Shown: positions 25,148 through 35,879 of the stretch, in pieces
Position numbering within the stretch: position 1 is the stretch's first letter
How the letters are laid out: each line of letters begins with the position of its first letter
NCBI RefSeq assembly: GCF_031143425.1
Contig: NC_090445.1
Location: 1,580,850,049-1,580,914,048 of the forward strand
DNA length: 64,000 bases
Direction: 5' to 3'
Source: Pleurodeles waltl
Lineage: Eukaryota; Chordata; Amphibia; Caudata; Salamandridae
Translations under genes and position numbers: made by a program
Notes under the pieces: generated by a model
What the model saw: only the letters and a program-made list of their open reading frames with translations
The model's database searches: none
Told to the model about the DNA's origin: nothing

Positions 25148-27339
25148 AAGTAAATTGCAGAGTGGAGATAGGCAAATTAATAACCCCATGAATCAACCAC
25201 TCAGCTGACGGAATCTCAGCCACCGTGAAAGGCAGTTTCTCCAATTTCTCAATATTCAACATAACATATGTCGCTTCCTTTTTAGCCATCAGCTGTTGTT
25301 GACGAGTCAAATTAAAGGAGACAAAGATCTCTCTGGCAAGAATGTGCTGCCATGGAACGCGACCTGCCTTCAAGGTCTGAAGAGTCCAACCCAGCTGCAT
25401 GATGGACCGCGTCTGACTCTGCCCATGATATAAAGAAGACATGTCCGATTTAATAATGTCAATAGCAGAGGAAACAATGCTGTCAATCGTGTAAACACGG
25501 TCAGATAGGGTATGCATGCCATTATCAACAACAGACAAAGTCTGCATCAGGTTTTCCTGGTCAATCTGCCTCAACCGGGCTGCAGCCTCCTGTTGTGAAT
25601 GCTTCCAAATCTCATTATAAACTTCGTATAAGAACCTTTTCTTCCGTGGTACCTTGGGACCTGACAAAAAATTTTGTAAATCAGTATGATTAGACAGTAA
25701 CGTGAGATGTGACTTAACTGCATTCAGCGTGGATGACTTCAACCATTGCTGACAAAGCTTCCCCACGCTGTATGTAGTTATAATATCAGCATGTTCTGGT
25801 GAAATGTAACGAGGGTCTGCCCTACTAGTCCTGAACCCCCCTGAAGAGGTGACAAAACGTTGATGACACCCATTAGTGTCTATAGGCCATAATAACCACC
25901 CGCCCGGATGTATCGATGAAGTGTTAAGCGTACCATTCTGGACCCAATGTGTAAATTCACTAAAAGTAGCATTCACATAGTGCTGCCAGTTGTTTAATTT
26001 GGAAGGGACAGGCATACCAGGCAAATGTAACTCTCTAATTGTCGCCAAGCCCAAACAGCTACTGTGTACTGTGTACTGTGTCATTGAGGAAAATCATCTG
26101 CACAGGGATAATACATGCTCTAAATAATGTGTCCCTGCCTTGCATCTGCCAATTTTTCGTACCCCAAACACTTTTCAAGTCAACAGTCTTAAACCAGTAT
26201 TCATACCCCTCGACCGAAAGTTTAGATACAAACAAATTTGAATACAGTAATTTAGTATCGGTCAATAACATTTGCTTATTAAAATCCGGAGTAACTTTAA
26301 AATAGTAAGACCTAGCATTTCGTTGATTATGCCCAGAAAAATATGCACATTTATCATAATACGTTTTCGAACTCCCTTGTGGAGGAGTCGAGCAATGTTC
26401 CCATTGCACATAATTAAATATGGACTTAGGGCTACTAGCTTTATGAATAAAGTGGTGTCCATAATAGTTGTAGCAAAACATGTCACCATGATTATCTCTA
26501 AATTGGTAAACATCTTCATCGTCATAGACAGTATAATATTGCAAATCTGTTAGCATAGAATCTACTGTCTTCACATCCCAATCATCAGAAACAATGCCTG
26601 GTATAACAATATCATTCATTGATAACTCGAGGACATACGGTATTTGAATCAATTCAGTGGGACCATATATATCAAACATTACTTTATCCCCCACAATCCC
26701 ATCCGGAATCGGTATTGCAGAAATGTTTACATTGGACAAGTCTCTTCGAACCATATGAGACGAAAAATGTGGTTTCAACACAGTCTCCACGTGCTCAATG
26801 TCAGATCGATCAGGAAGAAAATGACCATGTATTACTAGAAAATAAGTAACCACAAATCCCAACCATAAAAAAAGAGTCATTACAGCCATAAAAAGCCACA
26901 AATAGTTCCAAGGAAAAACAAAATATGTGCGTTTAAGCCAACCCAGCAGCTTACGTGGACCTCGGACAGAAGATATCGAGGACGAGGAGCTGGACACTGC
27001 ATCATCAGCGTCGTTGAAGCAGCCAGAGGCAGTTCTTGCAAAAGGTGCAATTGTGAACAAAGAAGCAGATGGAGGCTCTCGCCTAGGCACGCTATAAACC
27101 ACATGTTCAGAAACATCAGTAGAACGTACAGCAACTTGATCAAAAGATTCCATATTAATCGTCGTCTGTGTAACAATCGCAAGATCATCATCCACCCTCC
27201 CCAAGCTCGGAGAGGAAACAGCGTCGGTGTAAATGACCTGCAGCGGGACTTCTTCCCCAGTAGTGAGAGGGATTCCGGAACTACTGGGTGTCCCTCTTGG
27301 TCTGCTGTGCAGAATCGACCACATGTTGTAACTTGACAT
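25140..27339 (-). pseudogene. foamy-like env, frameshifted and C-terminally truncated
   Basis: Env mediates attachment and fusion. The open frame extends back to 27354 but begins there with TTG; the first ATG is at 27339 (MSSYNMWSI), overlapping the end of pol by about 60 bp. A long cytoplasmic leader with a Ser-rich run is followed by a basic patch and a hydrophobic segment (about residues 146-171), matching the signal-anchor leader of foamy Env. The first frame stops at 26059; the protein continues in another frame from 26084, and the switch falls on a triple 7-bp repeat. The second part has several N-glycosylation sequons and a furin-type site RKKR. Only ~164 residues follow that site, so the membrane-spanning region and tail of the TM subunit are lost. 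Confidence 0.75.
26060..26080. repeat. 3 x 7-bp tandem repeat at the env frame break
   Basis: TACTGTG is repeated three times without change. Seven is not a multiple of three, so gain or loss of one unit shifts frame. The two env reading frames exchange exactly here (first frame ends at 26059, second opens across 26084). Confidence 0.85.
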
Positions 27340-30300
27340 TATCAATGGAAACAAAGCGATTTCCTTTGGCCCCTTGCAGCGGCGGTAAAATCACAGTTCT
27401 CGTGCCGCTAACCCCTAACACAGGGACAGGTGCTCGATAAGAAGGACCAAATTCTTTCTTTACTGCGACCTTTTCACGCACTAGATCCCCAATCCTGGGT
27501 ATCCAACCAGTAGGAGTTACTGGCTCATCCTTAATTCCTGAGGAGGCAGCACTTGCAGAAGAGTTATCTTCACAGAATTGTTGTAAATCCTGCAAAACAG
27601 TGACACGATCATTTATGTCAAAGGGCGTATCCGTCGCCTCCACACCAGGACCATCTAGATCAGGAACATACATTCGTGTTCCAAACAGGCACTCATATGA
27701 AGTACGACTCCCCAGTGACCTTCTAGGCAAGTTATTAAGTGCTCTCTGTACTCCATACAGGTGGGCTAGCCAACCACGACCCGTACCTATAACTCTGGCC
27801 GTTAAGGATTGCTTTAAATCACGATTTAAACGCTCCACAACAGAATTTCCCTCGGGATGAAATGGAGACGAGAATTGGAGTTGGACCCCCAACGAAGCCA
27901 TGGTGTCCCTGAATGCCTTAGAGGCAAAAGCAGGGCCCTGGTCTGAATGAAAAGCCGCAACTGCAAATGTATCGACAAAGATGCGCAAATCTTTAATAAC
28001 AGTTCGAGCGTCAGCCGAGCGTTGTGGCCATACCCACACAAATCTGGAGCACGAATCTACAGCAACCAATATATATTTGTATGCACTATCTGGTGTCAGC
28101 AGACCACAATGATACAAGTACACACACTGTAAAGGTTTATTTGAAATCAGAAGGGGCGTCTGCTGCGGGCGTCTAGCCGACGAAGCTTTAATTTGTTGAC
28201 AAACGTCACAACAAAGGACATACTGCTTTGTCTCTTTATAGAGACCAGGCCACCAGTAACGAGCCTGTAAAAGTGAAATCGTGGCAGCCACACCAGCATG
28301 TGCAGATGCCACCCCCTCATGTGCTGCAGAAATTAATCGAGGTCTCTCAATTTTATTGGGTAGTTCACGTACACCAATCCCTGGAATATTAACAACAGCA
28401 TTTAGCGCACTTCTCAAGCAGTAACCATATTTAGAAGGAAATCCTTTAGGAAATGGCGTGCCATCAGCCGTAGCTTTTATGGCAGCCGAAATCTCTGTGT
28501 CTGGTTTGGAACTCGAACGAGTCACTGCGGCCACAGTGGCGACAGCCACTGCCGACTTTGCGGCTTCATCAGCCAAAGTATTCCCAGCAACGTGTATTCC
28601 AACGCGCTGGTTTCCAAGTGTATGCACAACATGGACCTTAGGAAGCGTTTCTTTCAGATCCGCAACCTTACCCCACAACAATTTATGTTTAATGGTGTTG
28701 CCTTTAGAATCTCTGAACCCATTCAACTTCCAATAGTGCAGATATTCATTGAAAGACTGAACATAGTAGTAGGAGTCACAGACCAGCAAGGTCAAAATCG
28801 CCGGATCCGCGTGCTCCAACGCTAACAATAGAGCTTTGAGCTCAGCCAGCTGTGCCGTGCAATCCCCCAAGGTTTTAGTGTAAGTATGTCGGGGGCAGAA
28901 CACTTCCCCCTCCATAGTGCCGCTCACCACCGCACATGCAACAGAATACTGTTGTTTAGTCCCAACCGCTAGTTGCGCAGAGCCATCGGTATACATGACC
29001 ACCTGATATTGGTCAATAGGCAACGTACCAGCAGGAACTGGGCACTCCATTTCATATTGAAGAAATTCTTGAGTCTGCAGTTTAGGGTCAAATATGTAAT
29101 CTACATCAGTGGCTGTCAAAGACGTAGCCCATTGTATCCATCGCGGGTGTAAAGCTTTCAAATTAGTAACACTCGCTTTTGTAACAGCCTCTAAGGCCGG
29201 AATCGGGGAAACGACAATGATGCGTTGGCCCTGGGCAAGCAGTCTTTCTTTAATCACAGCCATCTGTACTGCAGTGAGTATTTTCTCAGTCTGTGCAAAT
29301 CGTTGTTCTGCAGCAGAATACAAGTGGGACTTGTATGCAATCGGGACTGTCTCACCCTCATTAAAGGTGACATACGTAAACCCAACAGCCCCAGGTATCA
29401 CCCTGATGACTAAATGTGTCTTATTGTCCCGTGTGTGTAAGTGTTTAACTGCTAAGAGATCAGTCTGTAACTCTCGTAGTATGTGTGTATGCTCAATCGT
29501 CCAAAATCTACTCGAAAAATTCGGGCAAATCAATTCGTATAAGCGTTTTATACTCGTAGCATAATCAGGAATGTAAGTTCTGCCAAAATTCAGAAACCCC
29601 AACAATGACTGGAGCTTCCGAACCGTATTAGGAGGCTGCAATAAAGCACATTCCTCCCAAAAATGTGGCGCTAAGCTCTTGCCCTCACTCGACAACTCAT
29701 ATCCCAGGAAAATGACGCTGAGGAAGGCAATCTTTGATTTCTTAAAATTAAACTTATAGCCAATATCAGCAAACCCCACAACAATGCGCGATACATGCCT
29801 TAGATGTTGCAGAATCTCATCGTCTGTCAGATATATGTCATCAACATATGATAACACTTCAGGGTCCAACTCGTGTAGCATTTCAGTCACACGAGCCGAA
29901 AACAGTCCTGGGCTATTCTTATACCCCTGACGCAAACGACAAAACTTTTTCTGAGAGTCAAACGCACTGAAACTGGTATAGTCCCGACTTTCGGGCGCTA
30001 TATTTTGGCAGAAAAATCCATTCGAGATATCTAACGTTGTTTTGTATTTCTTACGTACTATATTATTCATAAGCGCTGCGCTATGTGAATTCTGTATTGC
30101 ATATGTGCGTGTATGACTATTCAAATCTCTGTAATCCACCACTATCCTATATGAATGGTCCGGTTTAGCAACCGGAAATAAGGGATTATTCATCGGTGAG
30201 ACACAGGGCTCAATTACACCCTGGTACTCCAATTGTGTAAGAATTTTCCTAACCGATGCCCTTGCCTCAAATTTGATAGGATACTGGGGCTGTGGCTGAG

Positions 30301-30781
30301 GTTCGCCCTTTATTGGAATTACATGATAAGGTGATTGTCTATCCCACCCCACGTTATTTCTATATAGGGCGGGAGCCTGTGCTAGAGCCCATGTTTTACT
30401 ATAGGACTCCGCTAGTTCTCTCGGAACAAGTGGTGAGAAGGAAGGTGCAATAACCTCCTCCCCAACCGGACAGTCGCGAACAAAGTCAGGTGGCCAATCC
30501 TGTTCGGCCAGCAGAACACCATATGATTTTACCACATGGTCCCAAAAGATGGTGTGTACAATGCGGTCAATGTCCCCTTCTAATCGTAGAGTCACTTGAT
30601 AAACCCTATCAGGATCAGAGACACGCATATCCGCCGTTTCGACTTGTAAGAAGTCATCAGTTGCTTTCACCTCCAGATGCTCTAGAAGACTCTGGCGAAA
30701 TATTGTGACCTCTGCCGCGCTGTCTAACAGTGCTAACGCCCATGTCTTGTTCGTCAAGAGAACTCTCTTCTTGAGCGGCAT
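27281..30781 (-). CDS. foamy-like Pol polyprotein (PR-RT-RNase H-integrase), uninterrupted
   Basis: A 1166-residue open frame starting at an ATG inside the 3' end of gag (overlap ~125 bp), as in foamy viruses, where Pol is made from its own spliced mRNA. Protease region: D20-S-A22. RT: D251 in TTLDISNGF, Y312-VDD, KKSKIAF. RNase H: D599, E647, D669, D738 all present. Integrase: zinc-binding His/Cys (H821/H828, C858, C861) and D947 with E983 at the D(35)E spacing. The expected first catalytic Asp is not present: the block reads VYLYHCGLL, with Tyr/His there. The protease third residue is Ala instead of the usual Gly. Length is close to foamy Pol. Open but probably not fully active. Confidence 0.85.
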   Translation of the reverse strand: MPLKKRVLLTNKTWALALLDSAAEVTIFRQSLLEHLEVKATDDFLQVETADMRVSDPDRVYQVTLRLEGDIDRIVHTIFWDHVVKSYGVLLAEQDWPPDFVRDCPVGEEVIAPSFSPLVPRELAESYSKTWALAQAPALYRNNVGWDRQSPYHVIPIKGEPQPQPQYPIKFEARASVRKILTQLEYQGVIEPCVSPMNNPLFPVAKPDHSYRIVVDYRDLNSHTRTYAIQNSHSAALMNNIVRKKYKTTLDISNGFFCQNIAPESRDYTSFSAFDSQKKFCRLRQGYKNSPGLFSARVTEMLHELDPEVLSYVDDIYLTDDEILQHLRHVSRIVVGFADIGYKFNFKKSKIAFLSVIFLGYELSSEGKSLAPHFWEECALLQPPNTVRKLQSLLGFLNFGRTYIPDYATSIKRLYELICPNFSSRFWTIEHTHILRELQTDLLAVKHLHTRDNKTHLVIRVIPGAVGFTYVTFNEGETVPIAYKSHLYSAAEQRFAQTEKILTAVQMAVIKERLLAQGQRIIVVSPIPALEAVTKASVTNLKALHPRWIQWATSLTATDVDYIFDPKLQTQEFLQYEMECPVPAGTLPIDQYQVVMYTDGSAQLAVGTKQQYSVACAVVSGTMEGEVFCPRHTYTKTLGDCTAQLAELKALLLALEHADPAILTLLVCDSYYYVQSFNEYLHYWKLNGFRDSKGNTIKHKLLWGKVADLKETLPKVHVVHTLGNQRVGIHVAGNTLADEAAKSAVAVATVAAVTRSSSKPDTEISAAIKATADGTPFPKGFPSKYGYCLRSALNAVVNIPGIGVRELPNKIERPRLISAAHEGVASAHAGVAATISLLQARYWWPGLYKETKQYVLCCDVCQQIKASSARRPQQTPLLISNKPLQCVYLYHCGLLTPDSAYKYILVAVDSCSRFVWVWPQRSADARTVIKDLRIFVDTFAVAAFHSDQGPAFASKAFRDTMASLGVQLQFSSPFHPEGNSVVERLNRDLKQSLTARVIGTGRGWLAHLYGVQRALNNLPRRSLGSRTSYECLFGTRMYVPDLDGPGVEATDTPFDINDRVTVLQDLQQFCEDNSSASAASSGIKDEPVTPTGWIPRIGDLVREKVAVKKEFGPSYRAPVPVLGVSGTRTVILPPLQGAKGNRFVSIDNVKLQHVVDSAQQTKRDTQ

Positions 30782-32218
30782 GTCTAACTGAGACTGCTGC
30801 CACTTTCTTCTTCTTAAATTGCTGTTTCTGTTGCAGCGGTTTCTCGTCTTGTTTAATAGAAACCTCCGTTGAGCGTTGTGAATCCTGTCTCGGTTTCACG
30901 TACTCCGTCCTCCGCTCTGACCGCCCACCTCTCTCACTTCTCTTCTCTGAGGAGTCCTGAAAGGAACGAGATTGGCGTGTATCAGTATACTGATATCTAT
31001 CAGGCGTCTTCAAATTATCCCTATTCCTGAGATTATACTTATTCTGTGGGGTCACCGGTTGCGGAGAGTGTCCCCCATCTTTCTTAGGTGTTTGCTGTTT
31101 CTTTTCCCAGCGCTTTTTAGTACCCTCGGGTTGCTGCTGTTTAGCATTATCTTTATTATTTTTACCCTGTAATTGGGGTTTTTGGGGTCTAGCCCTTAGG
31201 CTATCGCGACCAATACTGGAATATGTTTCTGCTATTATTCTCGGAAGTTCCCGCTCCTGATCAATCTGCGGAACATCCCGAAGACGCATTCGCACTGCTA
31301 CTGCTACTGCCTCTCCCTTGAGATTACTCAAAATAATAGAAGAAACCGCGGCAAAATTGCCCATTAACTGCATGCCCAAATCTAAGGCAGGGGCAGCCCC
31401 ATATTCATCTTGAATTTGTTTAAGCACTTCCGGTAAATTAGCTAATGTCGGTGTACCGTGTGCTGTAGTGTAGAGCGCGGCAAACACTGTGCCCCAGGTA
31501 TTACAAAGGTCCACCGGAGGAACCATCCCATACGGCAAACACATCGTCAATATTCTCTGTTTATCCTGAGGGCCCGTATGGGGAAATACTTCTTCCAGCG
31601 TATTAATTTTTTGCGCCAGCCAAAATGGAGTCTCCTCACGTTTAGCCGGTACCTTACCCATAACTGAGTGTACAGTGGCTGGATTGATACCCGGAACCAC
31701 TGCTTGTGGGTGAGCCGGAGCAGCACGCGCTGCATTAGTATTTAATGCCTGCATTACAAACTGAACCAGTATTCTGTATGTAGTTGCTAAGTCTATATAT
31801 ATAAACAACGCACGTCAGCCACTGCCAAATTTGCAACCGCAGGATATGGTGTGTAAGTAGCCAATAAAGGCCAGGTCGGACCATTATTACTCAGTGGACC
31901 TAACCTCACTTGTGCTACTGTGTGTGGGAGGGCGCCATCAAGCCAATTATGGTGTTCTTGATAAGATAAAGGTATCTCTAAGTATGCGTAAGCCCTGTAC
32001 TGTCCAGGGACATTCGCAACAGTGTATTCGTGAAAAGTATTTGTACCCCCATCAACTGCCGGAAATACGACCCAAGAAAGTTCTGTTCTATAGGCTGCAT
32101 GGGCGTCCACCACAAAAGTGACCGGACCCCCCTGGACCGTCAGTCCATGTGCTACCAGATGTCCTGTGAGCGGGTGACGCATACTGATTGCTATATTCAC
32201 TATATTAGGATTCGCCAT
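30657..32218 (-). pseudogene. foamy-like gag, one frame break
   Basis: Gag forms the particle. The ATG is at 32218 (MANPNIVNIAI). The first frame (141 residues) stops at 31793 and the protein continues in another frame across 31808 to 30657. The change of frame coincides with a (TA)5 run at 31794-31803. The second part has a capsid-like globular region (FWLAQKINTLEEVFP onward) and a C-terminal ~180 residues very rich in Lys, Arg, Gln and Gly, including RGGRSERR and QRGRGHN. No CCHC zinc knuckle exists, consistent with foamy Gag, which uses Gly/Arg-rich boxes to bind nucleic acid. I identify it mainly by position and composition; primary similarity to known Gag was not testable. Confidence 0.65.
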
Positions 32219-32442
32219 TTGTTAAAAAAAAATAATAGCTCTAGGTCAGAAAAGGCACACCAATATCGGGGTTTTTCCTTTCAAAGTTCAAGCTTGAACA
32301 ACCAACCACTAAGCAATAGGATGTACCTATCCCGTGTTGGCGGAAACCCTCAGCCCCACCGACGTCTCCGCGTACGGGACCGAGGAGTCAAAATATATAT
32401 GAGACCGAGAGAGTCAGTCGGACCTAAATATTAGAGCCAGAC

Positions 32443-32460
32443 CAAATGTTGGCGGCGCCA
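32443..32460 (-). other. primer binding site, Lys-like start
   Basis: Directly adjacent to the LTR, the minus strand reads TGGCGCCGCCAACATTTGG. The first seven bases match the tRNA-Lys-type PBS used by foamy viruses; a CAAC follows two bases later than expected and the rest diverges. Position is certain, primer identity is not. Confidence 0.5.
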
Positions 32461-33464
32461 TGTCGCGTGGGCTCTCATTATCCTAAATGAGACTACTGGA
32501 TTTCTAGGCAGCAGGATCGATAACGGTGTGGGGGACTGAGTCTGACCCACGTGTAAGGAACTCTGTCACCCTAAATCCTGTTTTTGCTCCGGCTAACTAG
32601 CAGTGCCTCATTTCTCCCACGGGGACAAAATGATTAGGCAGCCGAGCGCATGACTTCTTTGGAACTTCTCAGGGAAGTCGTGGTCACTCAAATCCAAACC
32701 AACTCTCTCATTTACAATATGATCTCATATACAAATGACAAAGACAGTATAAGTTTTATATAATGTTTTAATAAAGCGACTTTATTTTAGATAATAAGGC
32801 GTGAGCCGCAATAACCAGAACAATACAACACAGTAGGATTGAAATAGTCACCAGGAGAGTAAAACATAAGAACAAAGCTATCATAGTGCCTAACAGTTTC
32901 TACTCTCCCTCTGCTTGTTCTATTTAGAGCACAGCATGTAAAGCTTCTAGCTTGCCTTTCCGAATCACTGGGGAGACATCAGCCCTCATACCTGGCAAAG
33001 GCCTGTGATCTGGTTCAGCATCTGCAACGAGGCAGTCGGCGTCTAGTTGTGGTTCCCTGGTCGGAATCTCCCTCTTGCGTGTATTGGGACAAGGAAGTGA
33101 TTTTATAACTAACATGTCATCGTGATCACAAAATGTCCCTACGCAGGAATGCCAAATCTAAACTTCTACCACGTCTATCGGCAATGTACCAGACTGTATC
33201 CTTGACTGAAGCACAGAGTGAATATGTTATGGAGAACTCCAGTGCTGAAGTAGGCAAAACAGTGTGATATGAATAAAAAAACAACACCGTAGAACTGGCT
33301 ATTTGAAAAATAACGGTACGAAGCCTAATAAAAAGCATTTAGAGCAAAGTGCACAGAGGCTCTAAGCTGCCAGCAAATGAATAAAACACATCCAGGGCAA
33401 AGTGCACAAAGGCCTAAAGCCTGAAGCTAATGCGCAAAGGATACGTAAAACTAACCACACTACA
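32461..33464 (-). repeat. 5' LTR of the foamy-like ERV
   Basis: On the plus strand it runs from TGTCGCG to ...ACTACA, so the minus strand LTR begins TGTAGTG and ends GCGACA (TG...CA). The inner end is fixed by the PBS and by the matching remnant at 25118. The outer end at 33464 is chosen because the ATGG target duplication follows. Candidate TATA boxes are at the complements of 33101-33107 and 32753-32763. A palindrome AATAAAG-CGA-CTTTATT (32770-32786) supplies a polyadenylation hexamer on either strand. A ~53-bp spaced direct repeat (gcaaagtgcaca) lies at 33344 and 33397, in the expected U3. Confidence 0.65.
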
Positions 33465-33468
33465 ATGG
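33465..33468. repeat. candidate target-site duplication ATGG (right)
   Basis: Partner of the ATGG at 25114-25117; it directly follows the proposed outer LTR end. Confidence 0.5.
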
Positions 33469-34861
33469 GGTACTTCAAACTGTGACTCCCTGATATACCA
33501 ATTATTTACTCTACTAATAGAGTAACACAGACGTAGGGGATGCATGCTAATTACTATCCAGGGCAAATGGCGGCGTGTGCTGGAAAGGTTGACTTTTCAC
33601 AAAGCAAAAACTGGTTTGCGCTGCTTTGCTTTGCTAGACCAGGCTTTGCATCAAAACAAATGGCTACTGGAAGCACATGCAAATATGGGTGAAATCAGTC
33701 AATTTCTCAAACAAACAATGATGCATTGCAAATGTACTGCAATGCACAGCAGACAACTCCTGCATAGGAACATCCTCAGTTTGTATACCGATAGCAATTT
33801 GTACTGGTTATACCTCCCATAGGTATTCTATGCTAGATAGTACAGGCTTACCTCTGCACCAGGGCCCAATGCTGTTGGTCGTGCAAGGCAGCATGGTTTG
33901 AGTGTCAGTGGAGGGAATGAAATGAGCAGGAGACCAATTTTAGTAGATATGGTTCTGCACTGATAAAAAATATTGCGGCCAGTAAATCGGCCTAATGACA
34001 CATCACAGGGCAAATGCAATGTAAGTGTATGTGGTTAAGAATAGTAAGTCTATACTAACCTTCTGATGTAGGGATATGCGATGTAGAAGATGTGATATTT
34101 TTGTGCATCAATTTTGTAGATCTAAAAATAGTGGACTACATCCCATTAGCTACATGCACCTCATTTGCATTTTTTCATCTTCATTTATTTCATAATACAT
34201 CCATCAGAATGATAAAACAACTTAAATAGCACCATAAAATCAAGGCAAAGAAGAAATCAGTAGAATCAGCATTCAATTTAAATTATATCTCATCAATTTG
34301 GACAGATCCAAATAAAAAATTAATTGATGCACCATGTATCACAATATAACATTTATAATAGTTTTTGAAGTAATACTTAACAGGAAAGCCACACTAAATT
34401 ACAAATATGCAACAAATATTAAGAAGCATTAATATTTTTGGTCTCAACGTTATGATTTAAAGATAAAATCTATGGAAGTTATTTAAACAAATATATCACC
34501 AGTATTCATAGAATGAACTCAGCATACATATGTCACACCTTGAAAACTGGGCACACTGGGTTTAACCATTTCCACCTCAGAAAATTAAAGATTTTGTAAA
34601 GGTAGAGAAAACGCTGTAAAGTTTCAATTGAAGCACTGCTCCAATGACATTTATGCTCAGATCTTGAGTGAGGTGTCAAATTATGACTTGCACAGTAACT
34701 ACTGTTACTGAATATATTGACATTCTGAGTATTGAGATCTTTACCATACCACCTGCAATTTTCCTCAGCTAAATTACAGCAAATCAAACATGAGAACAGA
34801 ATTTGAGCTGGTAAGCACTGAGTTGTTCATGTTATGGCCCACTGTCAGTGTGAAAGAGGGA
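33469..34861. other. non-coding, no gene seen
   Basis: AT-rich flanking sequence between the foamy-like ERV and the L2-type LINE. A phrase 'atccagggcaaa' near 33557 also occurs inside the ERV LTR near 33390, so the true outer LTR boundary could be further out than 33464. No coding or RNA gene seen. Confidence 0.5.
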
Positions 34862-35546
34862 GTAGCCTCTGACCCCAGCCTCAGTGCTTCTCCCTCTTCC
34901 TCTGCCTTGCCCCTCGTGTCTGCTGCCCAGCTGCAGCACACAAGGCTGCTGGTTCGATCCCACTGTCCCCTGGACTGGCTCACCACCTTGTGTGATTGCT
35001 GTCACATTTAATTATAGTCTTGTTTTTCTGGACCTCTAGTTACACCATTGTGTTTTGCTTCCTTGCTGTGACTTGTTGTTGCCTGTACTTTGTCTGTTTT
35101 TTCCACTGTTTTATCCTTCCCCTGCCCGCTGCCCTCCGGCCTCCCTGCCAGCCCCTCCCACCTTCCAGCACTACTTATGGAGGGTGTTGGATGACCTCCA
35201 GTGAGTAGCCTCTGACCCCGGTCTCAGCGATCTCCCCTGCTGCCTCTCCCTTGCTCTTCGTGTCTGCTGTCCAGCTGCAGCACACAAGGCTACCAGTTTG
35301 TTCCTATGGTCTGCTTGGACTGACTCACCAAGTTGTGTAATTGCTTTCACAGTAATTGTTTTATTGTAAAGTGGGTTTTTTTGTAAAGTGTATTTATAGT
35401 CTTGTTTTTCAGGACCCTTAGTTGCCCTGTTCTGTTTTGCCTCCTTGCTGCTCCCTGTTGTTTTCTGTACTTTGTTTGCCCATTTTTTTCCCACCGTTTT
35501 TCCCTCCCCTGCCCGCTGCCCTCCTGCCTTCCTGCCAGCCCCTACC
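34862..35546 (+). repeat. tandem 5'-UTR monomers of the LINE (~343 bp period)
   Basis: A block starting gtagcctctgacccc at 34862 recurs at 35205 with matching downstream landmarks: 'gcagcacacaaggct', 'tcaccaccttgtgt/tcaccaagttgtgt', 'tatagtcttgttttt', and 'cccctgcccgctgccct'. Two monomers are visible. Tandem promoter monomers occur in some LINE families; here they sit directly upstream of the coding region. Confidence 0.7.
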
Positions 35547-35879
35547 ACCTCCCAGGACTACCTATGGAAGCCACAGCGTGACTGTGCAGTGGGCATGTGC
35601 AGAGGGCATGCCGCTGTCATGCCAAAGGTGCACAAAAACCAAGCCCGTCTGCGCCCATCCATGCCTGGACCGCACCCAGCACCAGCAACCCGGGCCCTAT
35701 CACCCCCACAGATATTCCTCCACGGATCTCCATGCTGTCGACCCCAGAAGTAACAACGTCTGCCTTGCATCACCCCGCCACACAGTGGGACCATTCACCT
35801 GCACCCATGCTGATGCTCGTCCACCCCAAGACTGACCGCCATCATGGCCACCAACACCTCACCATCTCCGCCGACTGAG

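Larger units (their letters stand above)
25118..33464 (-). mobile_element. foamy-virus-like endogenous retrovirus, 3'-deleted
   Basis: An 8.35-kb minus-strand provirus: 5' LTR (32461-33464), PBS, gag (32218-30657), pol (30781-27281), env (27339-25140), then only ~30 bp matching the LTR's U5 end (25118-25147). Foamy (spuma) features are a gag without Cys-His knuckle and with basic Arg/Gly-rich C-terminus, pol in a different frame with its own ATG, a YVDDIYL-type RT active site, and a long env whose leader holds an internal hydrophobic anchor. Foamy-like ERVs are known from fish, coelacanth and amphibians. The gag and env frames are each broken once; accessory genes, PPT and most of the 3' LTR are missing. 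Confidence 0.8.

Noticed and set aside
32030..32434. 134-codon plus-strand frame
   Set aside because: It is antisense to the start of the foamy-like gag and PBS region and shows no family signature.
33947..33953. Alternative target-site match 'gatatgg' for the foamy-like ERV
   Set aside because: The bases before it (agta) do not give a TG...CA LTR end, unlike the site at 33464.
34945..34965. GGTTCGATCCC, a perfect tRNA-type B box
   Set aside because: No A box at the right distance and no cloverleaf; the matching site in the second LINE monomer is degenerate, so it is not a tRNA gene or clear SINE head.
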